Positions 34,451 through 42,529 of a stretch of 64,000 bases of DNA are shown one piece after another. The notes under the pieces are model-generated. The model made no database searches. It was not told the DNA's origin and saw nothing but the letters and a program-made list of their open reading frames with translations. This stretch comes from Pseudomonas sp. ANT_J12 (lineage in GTDB: Bacteria > Pseudomonadota > Gammaproteobacteria > Pseudomonadales > Pseudomonadaceae). The translations under genes were made by a program, and so were the position numbers. The DNA lies in contig NZ_VOBN01000011.1 in assembly GCF_008370045.1 (NCBI RefSeq), positions 124,001 through 188,000 on the forward strand. The letters run 5' to 3'. Each line of letters begins with the position of its first letter. Within the stretch, counting starts at the first letter, position 1.

Positions 34451-35418
34451 ATGCTTCCCTGACCCCCCTGGCGCGCGAGTACCTTTCGCTTCCGAGAGAT
34501 GAGCGGGCAGTTAAATGCTGTCGCGATGTTTGGATAACACACCCATACGCTGTGGCGGCCACGGAATGTGTTAAGGCATTGGTTGGCTGGCCCAGAGTTG
34601 CTAGCAACCCATGTATGGCTGTGGTGGGGTCTCCGGGTGTAGGTAAAAGCAGGCTTGCTCAGAGATGGAGGGACGAGAGTTTCGCTGGCAAGACCGGTTG
34701 GGCAGGTAAGGTACTTTATATTGATATGTCCAATCGTAAAAGTGGCCTTGATTTGGAGAAACGACTGCTGCAAGAGCTAGGCAAGCTTGTCCGCGGGCGC
34801 GCTTATACTTTGAGCGCACGAGATTACACAGAGGCTCAGGAAGCAGTCCGCACAGAGAATATCCGAGCGGTCGTTTTTGATGAGATTCATGGATTGCAGA
34901 AACGGATGTCTGAGCAACGCCTTCATAACACGCTGGAGGCATTGAAAGGCTTTACCGGCCCCGAGTGGGGATTGAACGTTATCCTGTGCGGAATTCAAGA
35001 GCTTAAAGAACTTTTGGAAGAGGATCAGCAAATTGAATCAAGGTTCGGGCTTCGCAGCCTTACTCTTCCAGACTGGAAAAATGACAACATTTTTGCGTCC
35101 TTTGTTGCAAGCTTTATGTGTCATATGCCCTTGTTGGAGGTATCTGAAGTTACCTCCGAAGAGTTTCTCAGCGAGCTTTATGAGCTGGCGCAACTAACTA
35201 ATCCAACCGATAAAAAAAATCGTCGTAAAGATTATGAGGGTGGTCAGCCTGGCAGTTCTCTCCGTGCGATCATTGACATCATGAAGGAAGCTTGTCGGTA
35301 CGCAGTGGTTACCGGCGAAGAATCTATCGATGTTGGGAGCATTAAAAGCGCACGTGCGAGGCTCAAGGGCGACGTCGATATTCAAGAATTACTGCTACTG
35401 CACCAGCGTGCATTGTAG
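34447..35418 (+). CDS. TnsC/TniB-like AAA+ transposition ATPase
   Basis: 323 aa. Walker A is VVGSPGVGKSRLAQRW with Lys67. Walker B is NIRAVVFDEIHGLQKRM. A sensor-like NVILCGIQELKELLEED follows, and the C-terminal helical part has PGSSLRAIIDIMKEACRYAV. In Tn7/Tn5053-like systems this ATPase forms filaments on target DNA and links the target selector (TniQ) to the transposase. It overlaps the transposase gene by 4 bases and is followed 15 bases later by a second ATPase-like gene. Confidence 0.87.
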   Translation: MNASLTPLAREYLSLPRDERAVKCCRDVWITHPYAVAATECVKALVGWPRVASNPCMAVVGSPGVGKSRLAQRWRDESFAGKTGWAGKVLYIDMSNRKSGLDLEKRLLQELGKLVRGRAYTLSARDYTEAQEAVRTENIRAVVFDEIHGLQKRMSEQRLHNTLEALKGFTGPEWGLNVILCGIQELKELLEEDQQIESRFGLRSLTLPDWKNDNIFASFVASFMCHMPLLEVSEVTSEEFLSELYELAQLTNPTDKKNRRKDYEGGQPGSSLRAIIDIMKEACRYAVVTGEESIDVGSIKSARARLKGDVDIQELLLLHQRAL

Positions 35419-35433
35419 TTTGGGGAGAAGGCA

Positions 35434-36231
35434 GTGAAGCTAGCGCATCGGTCGTATGAAAACTTGCATGCCTGGAATCGCTTCAGTGGTAATGAGCTTG
35501 CGCTGAAATATTGTCTAGGCGCGCTCGGCGACTATGATGGGGCTGTTGCCAAGGCTATATGTCTCAATGCGCCCACCGGCTCAGGAGGATCTGCGCTTCT
35601 AAGCCAAATCGCCAGTAGGGCGGTTAAACGCGGGAGGCGTGTTCTGTACCTGGATGATGGTTTGTACCTCGGTAATCGATATTTAGCATCTAAAATTATG
35701 CGCTCAATGGGCATTGGGATCGTGAACGTCGAAGGAAGTGACGGACTCACGATGCTTTGCGCCGAGACCATGCGGCTCCGTAGATATGATGCGGTAATAA
35801 TAGATGATGTTCAAAAATACACGCAGGCCGCTAAACGAGTCGCGCAAAGCAATTCACAAGCTATTTTGCAGATGACGTGCCTGCCTAAGCCGCCCTTCGT
35901 CATCATGTCAGGGAGTGCCGATGCAATTGAGACCTACCATGCAAATTTCATATGCGCCGGTATTTCTGCCGAAGTTAAATTTTTAGCTCCGATGAAGTTT
36001 GATGAGAGCTACATTCAGTTCGTTGAAGCATTTTTCGAAGCCAATCCTAATATGCGAATCGAGTTCAAATCGCTCGATCTGGATGCTCTATATCGACAGT
36101 CCCAAGGCCGGGTGGGTCTCACCGTTAGAAATCTTGATTGGCTGCATTTAAAAACAATGGCAGATCGCTCGTGTTGTCATGAGTTGCAAATGCAGGCAGG
36201 TCAGGTAGTCGAAGATGACTACTCACACTAA
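35434..36231 (+). CDS. Second TniB-like protein with degenerate Walker A
   Basis: 265 aa, GTG start at 35434 with GGGGAGAAGG upstream. The layout is that of a TniB/TnsC ATPase: CLNAPTGSGGSALLSQI at the Walker A place, YDAVIIDDVQKYTQA at Walker B, and PFVIMSGSADAIETYH at sensor 1. The invariant Walker A lysine is Gly52 here (GSGGS instead of GxGKS), so normal nucleotide hydrolysis is unlikely. It is a diverged paralogue of the gene just upstream. It may be a pseudo-ATPase adaptor or regulator of the filament, comparable in position to tniD of AbaR-type elements (from memory). Confidence 0.75.
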   Translation: MKLAHRSYENLHAWNRFSGNELALKYCLGALGDYDGAVAKAICLNAPTGSGGSALLSQIASRAVKRGRRVLYLDDGLYLGNRYLASKIMRSMGIGIVNVEGSDGLTMLCAETMRLRRYDAVIIDDVQKYTQAAKRVAQSNSQAILQMTCLPKPPFVIMSGSADAIETYHANFICAGISAEVKFLAPMKFDESYIQFVEAFFEANPNMRIEFKSLDLDALYRQSQGRVGLTVRNLDWLHLKTMADRSCCHELQMQAGQVVEDDYSH

Positions 36232-36305
36232 TACAGGTTTGACCTACACCAGAAGGCTGTTGGCGATGGTGATAAGACTCTACCCATCTACAGGATGAAG
36301 AGCCG

Positions 36306-37349
36306 ATGCGCGCATTCATAGGATCGCTCAAGCCAGTGCACGATGAAACAATGTCGTCGTGGATGAGCAGGATGTACCAAAAAAGGTATTTTGATAGTGC
36401 GCTGACAGCAGCATTCGAGCAGCTCGCTGCCAAAGACCCCTATTTGAAAGGTGATTCTGATTTTCTGTACGAATCACCTACGTTTTTGTCCTACTTCACC
36501 CCAGTGCAGCAGAGTGAAATCGCGATTCGGTTTCGAATGCCAGAATCGGACGTCACCGTACCAAGCCTCAGCAGCAAGTATTGCTCTGAATGTTTTAAAG
36601 AAGATATCAGCAATCTGCTGGTGCCAATTTGGCGCAAGTCATGGCGTATCAGCGGGGCAGCTGTGTGTTTGAACCATCCCCGGCCAATGCTCCTTTCTAG
36701 ACTAATCCAGTACACTAAGGATCTGAGGGAAAGGGGCTGGCAGGGGTTTAAAGAGCACCTGGAGAGCCCTGCATCAAGGCTGCTCACCAACTTCCCGATC
36801 ATGAGCACCTCCTGCAGAAAAGCTGCTGCCAACAACGAGAAACTTCTCCTATTGGTGAAGAGAGTACAGTGCTGGTATCAGACTCATACATGCAACCACC
36901 CGAGGATTCCTCTTTCCCGCAACTCACTGCGATTTCTCATGGGCATTTGGCTGCATCAAGCTGATCCGCCCAAATTGAGTCCTGGCATAGCCCGGGCTTG
37001 TTTTCAGAGCGCACCAGGCGGGCAGTGCCGCTCAAATGCCGGCAGGCTGACAGCACCTGAAGTGTCCATTGATACTGCGACGCCCCGTGAGTTAGCGGTT
37101 GCTTACTGGCTTATGGGTGTTTCTTATGGGGTGATCACCTATAAAGAGGCATGTTTTATACGCGACACTATTCGGCCAGTGTTCTCACTTTTCCCAACGA
37201 CCAAGATGCAGATAGCCGCTGCAACCACTAGAAATTATTTGGGTGAAGGTTTGAGTCGTTTGCTTTATGAAGCGGACAGTACTTTGACCAAGGACGAGTT
37301 TCGCGAAGTGTCCTGGGTGCTTATCAGACTGCTACAGTCTAAAGATTAA
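36306..37349 (+). CDS. tniQ: TniQ/TnsD-family target-selection protein
   Basis: 347 aa. The N-terminal TniQ domain begins LKPVHDETMSSWMSRMYQKRYF and carries a zinc-finger pattern, KYCSECFKEDIS then WRISGAAVCLNHPRPMLL (C-x2-C...C-x2-H). The remainder is helical with a possible DNA-binding C-terminal part. TniQ recognises the target or recruits a target-recognition partner and loads the ATPase. At 347 aa it is shorter than TnsD (about 500) and nearer to the Tn5053/CAST TniQ size. AGGATGAAGAG precedes the ATG. It is last in the five-gene operon. Confidence 0.82.
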   Translation: MRAFIGSLKPVHDETMSSWMSRMYQKRYFDSALTAAFEQLAAKDPYLKGDSDFLYESPTFLSYFTPVQQSEIAIRFRMPESDVTVPSLSSKYCSECFKEDISNLLVPIWRKSWRISGAAVCLNHPRPMLLSRLIQYTKDLRERGWQGFKEHLESPASRLLTNFPIMSTSCRKAAANNEKLLLLVKRVQCWYQTHTCNHPRIPLSRNSLRFLMGIWLHQADPPKLSPGIARACFQSAPGGQCRSNAGRLTAPEVSIDTATPRELAVAYWLMGVSYGVITYKEACFIRDTIRPVFSLFPTTKMQIAAATTRNYLGEGLSRLLYEADSTLTKDEFREVSWVLIRLLQSKD

Positions 37350-37435
37350 TTGCGCTTTGTAGACTTTGGAAACATGCGCTAGTACACAGATTTTTCGTAA
37401 GTGGATTCAGCCAAACCTTTCTCGAACGGTGGGCG

Positions 37436-37452
37436 TGTACATGACATGTACA
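37436..37452. promoter_or_regulatory. Perfect 17-bp palindrome TGTACATG-A-CATGTACA
   Basis: An 8-base perfect inverted repeat with a single central A, 87 bases after the tniQ stop and in no gene. It looks like a dimeric repressor operator, but no adjacent gene start is obvious; the nearest downstream gene is the broken ORF at 37646. Confidence 0.45.
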
Positions 37453-37645
37453 TAAGATCACGCTACGGATTTCGGAAACTTTGGTGCGGCAAAATAAGCC
37501 TTGGCTTTTAGTTGCGTGAATGTCACCTAAGTATCCCTAGTAATTTTGTTTTTGCTGCGGTGAAGATAACGTACTCGCCCTCAAGCCAAACTCCATGGTG
37601 ATCTGGCTGCTGCCTTGATGGACGCCGCAAGCGCGTTGGGCGTGG

Positions 37646-37908
37646 ATGCGACACCTGGATGATCACGCTAGCACCATAGGAAAAAATGCTGCGTACCCTG
37701 GAAAGCTCACGCTTGCAGACTCCTTCCACACCTACGGTCGGAATATTCCAAATATTGACGATTTGCCGGATCGATTAAGAAATTTAGCGCAGCAAGGCAA
37801 GCCCCCCTGAGCTGTTTTGTCGTTTTGCTGGAAAGTGCTGGTTTAGACGCTTTTGAATGGTGGTATCGAGATCTCACACAGCGTGAGAAAGTAGGATTTA
37901 CTGGTTAA
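37646..37908 (+). pseudogene. Frameshifted unknown gene remnant
   Basis: Reads like coding sequence in two frames. The first is MRHLDDHASTIGKN...RNIPNIDDLPDRLRNLAQQGKPP-stop. After a run of six C near 37803 the next frame continues SCFVVLLESAGLDAFEWWYRDLTQREKVGFTG-stop. The join at a homopolymer suggests a one-base frameshift in one gene of about 88 codons. No family recognised. It lies between the transposition operon and the MvaT-like genes. Confidence 0.35.
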
Positions 37909-38000
37909 TTGACATGATGATTTCACGCACAGCCAATTGCCGCTCTCTAGCGTAATAGTCATGCGCTATCACGAATTCCCTGCCACGAAGGAGGTTTGCC

Positions 38001-38033
38001 GTGGGTAAGCCTCTATGTTCGTATGATTACTAA
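38001..38033 (+). other. Ten-codon ORF with perfect ribosome binding site
   Basis: AAGGAGG at 37988-37994 is followed six bases later by GTG and a 10-codon frame (M-G-K-P-L-C-S-Y-D-Y, stop TAA). It could be a leader peptide for the MvaT-like genes 130 bases downstream, or the beginning of a gene destroyed by later rearrangement. Confidence 0.3.
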
Positions 38034-38166
38034 TATTTCTAGTTTTTGGCGTCACGTTTCACCGTATCTACAGGCCGGTCGGTGACAGCAATTTTAGGTT
38101 TATTACTCTTTTAGCATGGGCTACACTCGGTGGCAGACGCTCACTCAACGCGGCTTGGTGAATGAC

Positions 38167-38514
38167 ATGAGCAGACCCCATACCTTGGTAGAATTCCGGT
38201 TGGCGGAGTACCAATTGGCCAAGACACTACTTGCCTTGTCCAAAAAAAAGGATCAACCGAATTACGTGCTAGACATTGAGTTCCATACGCAGCTTAGAGA
38301 GCTGATGCTGGAGTTTGGTTACACTGCAAAACAAGTCATCAGTATATTGCTGGCGCGAGAGAAGTTTTCATTTCAGCAATTAAATCCGCTTTTGGACTTA
38401 ATTCCTATGGTTGGCGGTGAACAGCCTTCGTCCGATGGGAACTCGTTGTCAACCGGCCAAGAACTCATCGAGCCTCCAGTTCGACTTCGCTCTCGCGAAA
38501 GCGCGCCGGCCTGA
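38167..38514 (+). CDS. MvaT-like protein, N-terminal oligomerisation domain only
   Basis: 115 aa. LVEFRLAEYQLAKTLLALSKKKDQ...VLDIEFHTQLRELMLEFGYTAKQVISIL aligns with the N-terminal coiled-coil oligomerisation domain of MvaT/MvaU (compare EYRATE...LKKELEFEEKLRTLM...SLRDVISLL). The expected C-terminal AT-hook-like DNA-binding part (RQVKxYxNPHTGEVIETKG) is absent; instead there is an unrelated tail ending LRSRESAPA. By analogy to truncated H-NS forms (H-NST) it could poison or modulate MvaT filaments. GGTGA lies just before the ATG at 38167. A full-length paralogue follows within 40 bases. Confidence 0.6.
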   Translation: MSRPHTLVEFRLAEYQLAKTLLALSKKKDQPNYVLDIEFHTQLRELMLEFGYTAKQVISILLAREKFSFQQLNPLLDLIPMVGGEQPSSDGNSLSTGQELIEPPVRLRSRESAPA

Positions 38515-38552
38515 TTTATTTTTTGACTACGGCGATGATGCAGGAGGAAATC

Positions 38553-38948
38553 TTGGAAAAGTTTACCGAATTTCTCGCTGCGAATGATCGCATTGCCAAT
38601 GAGTGCGAGGCGGCTTTACCTCTTGCTCGCGATCCTGAGGTGATAAAAGCATTTCAGTTCCTGAGTAAGCTGAACGTACTTGCTAAAAAATATCAGTTTG
38701 AACCATGCGACATCATCTTGCTTTTGGATCCTAGTCACGCTGCCGGTATACCTAGCGAGGAAGAGCAGAACGCTCCCACTTTTAAGAGAAAGCCACGGCA
38801 AGTGAAGTGCTATCGAAATCCCCATACTGGCCAAGTAATAGAGACTAGAGGGGCTAACCAAAAACTTCTGAAGCAGTGGAAAGCGGTGCATGGTGCTAAA
38901 ATCGTAGAAGGTTGGCGCGACCCGCTAAATTCGACGGATGAGAAGTAG
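38553..38948 (+). CDS. MvaT/H-NS-family DNA-binding protein
   Basis: 131 aa. The N-terminal half is helical (FTEFLAANDRIANECEAALPLARDPEVIKAFQFLSKLNVLAKKYQF...DIILLLDP), diverged from MvaT but of the same layout. The C-terminal DNA-binding domain is clear: KPRQVKCYRNPHTGQVIETRG and NQKLLKQWKAVHGAKIVEGW. This family silences AT-rich foreign DNA. AGGAGGA five bases before a TTG at 38553 favours that start; ATGs at 38535/38538 are alternatives. Together with the truncated gene upstream it may form a two-gene unit. Confidence 0.75.
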   Translation: MEKFTEFLAANDRIANECEAALPLARDPEVIKAFQFLSKLNVLAKKYQFEPCDIILLLDPSHAAGIPSEEEQNAPTFKRKPRQVKCYRNPHTGQVIETRGANQKLLKQWKAVHGAKIVEGWRDPLNSTDEK

Positions 38949-39208
38949 TTATGGTTTCAATCCTTTTGGTATATAGTTGATGCGCACTCACTGCCATCCT
39001 TGTTATTAGTCGATCTTCCTTCATATTGGTAATAGTCAGGTATTTACTCTACATCTCTTTTCCAATTCCCGCTCACGATCGACGTTGAGATACTAAGCTC
39101 CTGTGCCGACTACTTCTGACGACCAGTGCATCCAGTTCATTTCCTTGCTCACAAAGATGCCTGATAAGCTGCTAATAGGACTGCCTGCGGTCAAGGATCG
39201 ACGCTACA

Positions 39209-39412
39209 GTGATGCGGGTGAGAGAGTCTATTTGCAGGCCATTACATGCCAAGAAATCCCTGTCCCTACGACCTCAAAAGGTAGGGATGATGCTCTATAG
39301 AAATCCGTTCACTAGCGAAGTAATTGAGACAAAGGGAACGAACAACAAGAAGCTGCGAGAGTGGAAGTCCAGCCACGGCAGTAAGATCGTAGAAGGATGG
39401 AGGGAAATTTAG
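39209..39412 (+). pseudogene. MvaT C-terminal DNA-binding domain fragment
   Basis: The last 45 codons read MMLYRNPFTSEVIETKGTNNKKLREWKSSHGSKIVEGWREI, clearly the MvaT-type DNA-binding domain. No oligomerisation domain precedes it in frame; upstream sequence (39103-39300) is open in another frame and does not resemble the family. It is most likely the 3' remnant of a third tandem mvaT-like gene. A small DNA-binding-only protein starting at 39209 is possible but has no convincing ribosome site. Confidence 0.6.
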
Positions 39413-39503
39413 CAAGCTCCAAGCTTGGTGTTTGATCAAGTCACCACCAAGGCGCCACGCCAGAGTAGCGTGAGTTCATTTGCCAGGTGTGAACTCCTTA
39501 TAA

Positions 39504-39977
39504 TCAGCTCTTCCTCCAATACTCCCTCACCGACGTCAACGCCAGCCCCAACTGCGCCGCTGCCTGCTGCTGCGTCGCACCTTCTGCCTTGAGTGCCAAT
39601 ACCGCTCTCTCATTCTCTGCGTTCAACGGTTTGCCGCGTCCTCGTTTTATGAGGTTACCGTCAGCATCGAATTGGTCACCGAGCACCTTCATGCCACCCT
39701 CAGCTTCAAAGGCCGCCACGTCGGTCAATGCCCGGCCAATTACGGTGAGTGGCTGCTCACCCTGGCGGTGGGCAATGCAGAGGGTAAGCATCGCTATGGG
39801 ATCGAGGTCAAGGGATTGCGCCAACTCGTCAAATTGCTCAACGGTGATGCTGGTCTGCGCGTTCTCGAGAGCACTGACTTTACGTCGGTGAGTCGCATCC
39901 GAGACGTCAGCGTACTTGGCGCGCCGTACGAGACGGAGCGCCCGAAGCACGCCTGCAAATGCGATTCTCAAATCCAT
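39504..39977 (-). CDS. XRE-like transcriptional regulator
   Basis: 157 aa. The N-terminal helical domain (FAGVLRALRLVRRAKYADVSDATHRRKVSALENAQTSITVEQFDELAQSLDLDP) has the shape of a Cro/C1 helix-turn-helix. A short linker and a second HTH-like C-terminal segment (ENERAVLALKAEGATQQQAAAQLGLALTSVREYWRKS), like a resolvase-type or Hin-like HTH, complete it. Two DNA-binding units in one small protein is notable. It faces away from the genes at 40286 onward. An inverted repeat CGGATAA-N16-TTATCCG lies just upstream of its start. Confidence 0.7.
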   Translation of the reverse strand: MDLRIAFAGVLRALRLVRRAKYADVSDATHRRKVSALENAQTSITVEQFDELAQSLDLDPIAMLTLCIAHRQGEQPLTVIGRALTDVAAFEAEGGMKVLGDQFDADGNLIKRGRGKPLNAENERAVLALKAEGATQQQAAAQLGLALTSVREYWRKS

Positions 39978-40018
39978 GACTTTCTCAAAAGTCAGGATAT
40001 AGCCATAACTGAGCCTTA

Positions 40019-40048
40019 CGGATAAACGTCAATATAGTGTATTATCCG
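40019..40048. promoter_or_regulatory. Inverted repeat CGGATAA-N16-TTATCCG, candidate operator
   Basis: Perfect 7-base arms (40019-40025 and 40042-40048), 42 bases upstream of the XRE-like regulator start. The spacer is AT-rich (AATATAGTGTA), as a promoter would be, so autoregulation is a natural reading. Confidence 0.45.
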
Positions 40049-40285
40049 CAACATCGAGTGTACTAAGGGATGGTGCACATTGATTTAAAGTCAGAGGCAG
40101 GACACCGCCAAGGCCTCTCTGCAGGAGCAGTGAAGCTGGGGTGTTCATGGAGCGCGCGCCAGTTTTCAAGCCCTTCAGATGCCTCATGCACCGAGGTTGA
40201 GCGAGCGAAGTTCGTGATCAGCCAATCACGTTTGTTCGAGATCGGGTCAGGCCTACGATTGCGCCACCTATGAAGGGATCGCGCA

Positions 40286-40714
40286 ATGAATACAGCGGAG
40301 ATTTTGAGGGTGAGCACAGATCAAAACAAAGGTGCTGACGAACTGCTCGCCAGCCCAGGCGAGCCCCGCCAAGGATCGATGGACTCAGAAGAATTTCTCA
40401 TCGGACTCGTGCAGGCTCTCTATCCGCGCAAACCGTATTGCTTAGTAGAGGATTGGACAATCTTCCGCGCCGATGTCAGCGAAGACGATCTCGCCAAGAT
40501 CCGAGCAGCCGGCCACCTCCCGCTTTTCGTCTTTGCCCACAAAGTCATGGAAGACAGCAGGCAACGCTTCCAACCCGGCGACTGGGTGCGCAGCAGCATG
40601 TGCATCTCTTTTGAGGACGGCGTGATGTTTGAAACCAAGCACACCATTTACGTCCTCATGGGCCCTGGCCACGAAAAAAAGGCCGACCTAAAAACGATTT
40701 TCTCCTTCTTTTGA
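40286..40714 (+). CDS. DUF6957-type protein, unknown function
   Basis: 142 aa. ALYPRKPYCLVEDWTIFRADVSEDDLAKIR, AHKVMEDSRQRFQPGDWVRSSMCISFEDGVMFET and YVLMGPGHEKKADLKTIFSFF match a Pseudomonas orphan family that I know as DUF6957. No signal peptide, no known catalytic motif. An internal ATG at 40379 (MDSEEFLIGLVQ) is an alternative start that matches homologues better. It opens a run of four unrelated-looking plus-strand genes. Confidence 0.7.
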   Translation: MNTAEILRVSTDQNKGADELLASPGEPRQGSMDSEEFLIGLVQALYPRKPYCLVEDWTIFRADVSEDDLAKIRAAGHLPLFVFAHKVMEDSRQRFQPGDWVRSSMCISFEDGVMFETKHTIYVLMGPGHEKKADLKTIFSFF

Positions 40715-40754
40715 CAAGTCACTGCGCAGGCGTTGGCTTGAGTCGAGACATGAA

Positions 40755-41177
40755 ATGTTCAGAACCCAGAATTCAGAAATTGCCGGGCTTCCCGAGATGT
40801 TTGGCGAAGGACTCACGCACTGGAATTCCGTGTCGCGCGTTCTTGCAATGCACTGGTATCACGTGAGTGTCCAGGAGTTTCATGAAGGCCGCCTCATCAC
40901 CTTCGTCCACATGATCAATGACGAAGTCAGACTCAACGACCTCTTCACCAATCAAAGCCAGGAGTTGATCGTCGACGATGTTCAGGTGGTCACTCCACCA
41001 TGGATGAATAAAAGTCTGAACTGGAAAATGGAAAAGCTGATGTCTGTGTCTATTGGCTTCGACAAAAATGACGTCGTCGTATGTCTGGTCGAGGTCGAAG
41101 GGGGCGAGGTCTACTCCGACACTCACGACCGGAATTTCGACGCCAGTACCCTGACCGACCTTCGAAGAATTTACTGA
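40755..41177 (+). CDS. Hypothetical protein
   Basis: 140 aa, not recognised. Soluble, acidic, with beta-rich segments (YHVSVQEFHEGRLITFVHMINDEV; LIVDDVQVVTPPWMNKSLNWKMEKLMSVSIGFDKNDVVVCLVEVEG). It begins 41 bases after the DUF6957-type gene and could be co-transcribed with it. No strong ribosome site was seen before the ATG at 40755. Confidence 0.55.
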   Translation: MFRTQNSEIAGLPEMFGEGLTHWNSVSRVLAMHWYHVSVQEFHEGRLITFVHMINDEVRLNDLFTNQSQELIVDDVQVVTPPWMNKSLNWKMEKLMSVSIGFDKNDVVVCLVEVEGGEVYSDTHDRNFDASTLTDLRRIY

Positions 41178-41291
41178 GTATTTGCAGCGCAACCAAAAGC
41201 TGTAACGCAATTTTTCCAATGTAACAACGGCTATGTTACCGATCAAAAAACACGTTACAAGCCAGCAATTACGCCTCAGGAGTGCATAAAA

Positions 41292-41675
41292 ATGCTGAAC
41301 ACGATCAATGCTGAGCTGCACGGCAAACGGCTTACTGAGTTCCATCTCAAGCGCATCTCGCGCGCCTATGATCAGGCCTACTCGGCTCCTATCACCGCCT
41401 ATCTCAGTGATGTCTTCATTTTCTCCAATTCTGCCGTGGGCATTGTGTTCGGTCATGAGAGAACGGATCAGTTTGGACGCTTCGAAGACGGCCATCTGAT
41501 GCGCACATCCGATATCCGGTTCGCTCGCAAAGAAGGCCGATTCTGGGTGCTTACGACCATGCGCTCGCGTTACGTGGTTGCATCGTTCAAGAAGGTGATT
41601 GGTAGGGCTAGCCTCCAAACCTACCTACGATCAGCGCAGGGGCGTTATCACTTCACACCGCCAGTGTTGCAGTAG
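41292..41675 (+). CDS. Hypothetical protein
   Basis: 127 aa, not recognised. Basic, with RLTEFHLKRISRAYDQAYSAPITAYLSDVFIFSNSAVGIVFGHERTDQFGRFEDGHLMRTSDI and a final RYHFTPPVLQ. The CAGGAG a few bases upstream supports the ATG at 41292. It looks like a Pseudomonas orphan protein of unknown role; a complete, undamaged reading frame speaks for a real gene. Confidence 0.6.
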   Translation: MLNTINAELHGKRLTEFHLKRISRAYDQAYSAPITAYLSDVFIFSNSAVGIVFGHERTDQFGRFEDGHLMRTSDIRFARKEGRFWVLTTMRSRYVVASFKKVIGRASLQTYLRSAQGRYHFTPPVLQ

Positions 41676-41800
41676 AGGGCTGTGTGCCTGATAGGGCGGG
41701 AACCTTTCGGGAAATCTATAGGTTCGTCAAGATTGATCGACGGCAACCACGATTTCCACAAAGCTGGGTACACCGAAGTCCCGTCAAGGCGGTTACTCCA

Positions 41801-42529
41801 ATGAAGCTTCAAATCTATTCAGATCTGCACAATGAGTTTGCTCGGTTCAATCCACCTGTAAGCGATGCTGACGTTGTCATTCTTGCGGGTGACATTGATC
41901 TGAAATCACGCGGAGTGAAATGGGCGAACGAAACTTTTCAGTGTCCAGTGATCTATGTGTGCGGAAATCACGAGTACTACGGTGGCCACCTTGACCACAC
42001 GCTGCGGAAGATGAAGGAAGCGGCAAAACCACACGTCCACGTACTCGAAAACGAGGTTTTAATCTTGGATCAGACCCGGTTTTTGGTCACTACAGCGTGG
42101 ACAGATTACTCGTCGACAGGAGATATCGTTGCGGCGAAACGCATCGCCTGGGAGTGGATGAACGATTTCACAGTGATCAGAAAAGATGCGAGTTACCGGC
42201 GGCTTCGCCCTGATGACCTGATTGCGAAATCCAAGGTAGCCTACGCCTGGCTTTCTGCAGAGCTGGATAAGCCATTCGACGGCATAACCGTAGTGGTTAC
42301 GCACCACGCGCCAACGTTGGATCACGTGGGTGATGACTTGCCTGAACACTTGGTCGCAGCCTATGCGAATGATTGGCCGGAGCTATTGGGTAAGGCCGAT
42401 CTTTGGGTCTACGGACATACCCACGTCGCAGCAGATTTCCTCAAGAATAGGTGCCGCATTGTTTCAAATCCAAGGGGCTATCCGAATCAAAGTACTGGTT
42501 TTGATCCTGATTTCTTGATTGAGATTTGA
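41801..42529 (+). CDS. Calcineurin-like metallophosphoesterase
   Basis: 242 aa with all metal-binding blocks: YSDLHNEF (D-x-H), LAGDIDL (GD), CGNHEYYGG (GNHE), VVTHHAPTL (GHH-like) and YGHTHVAADF (GHxH). Binuclear metal phosphoesterase; substrate not predictable (phosphodiester, phosphoprotein or nucleotide). AAGGCGG nine bases upstream fixes the ATG at 41801; the frame is open 39 codons earlier without support. Last of the four-gene accessory run. Confidence 0.82.
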   Translation: MKLQIYSDLHNEFARFNPPVSDADVVILAGDIDLKSRGVKWANETFQCPVIYVCGNHEYYGGHLDHTLRKMKEAAKPHVHVLENEVLILDQTRFLVTTAWTDYSSTGDIVAAKRIAWEWMNDFTVIRKDASYRRLRPDDLIAKSKVAYAWLSAELDKPFDGITVVVTHHAPTLDHVGDDLPEHLVAAYANDWPELLGKADLWVYGHTHVAADFLKNRCRIVSNPRGYPNQSTGFDPDFLIEI

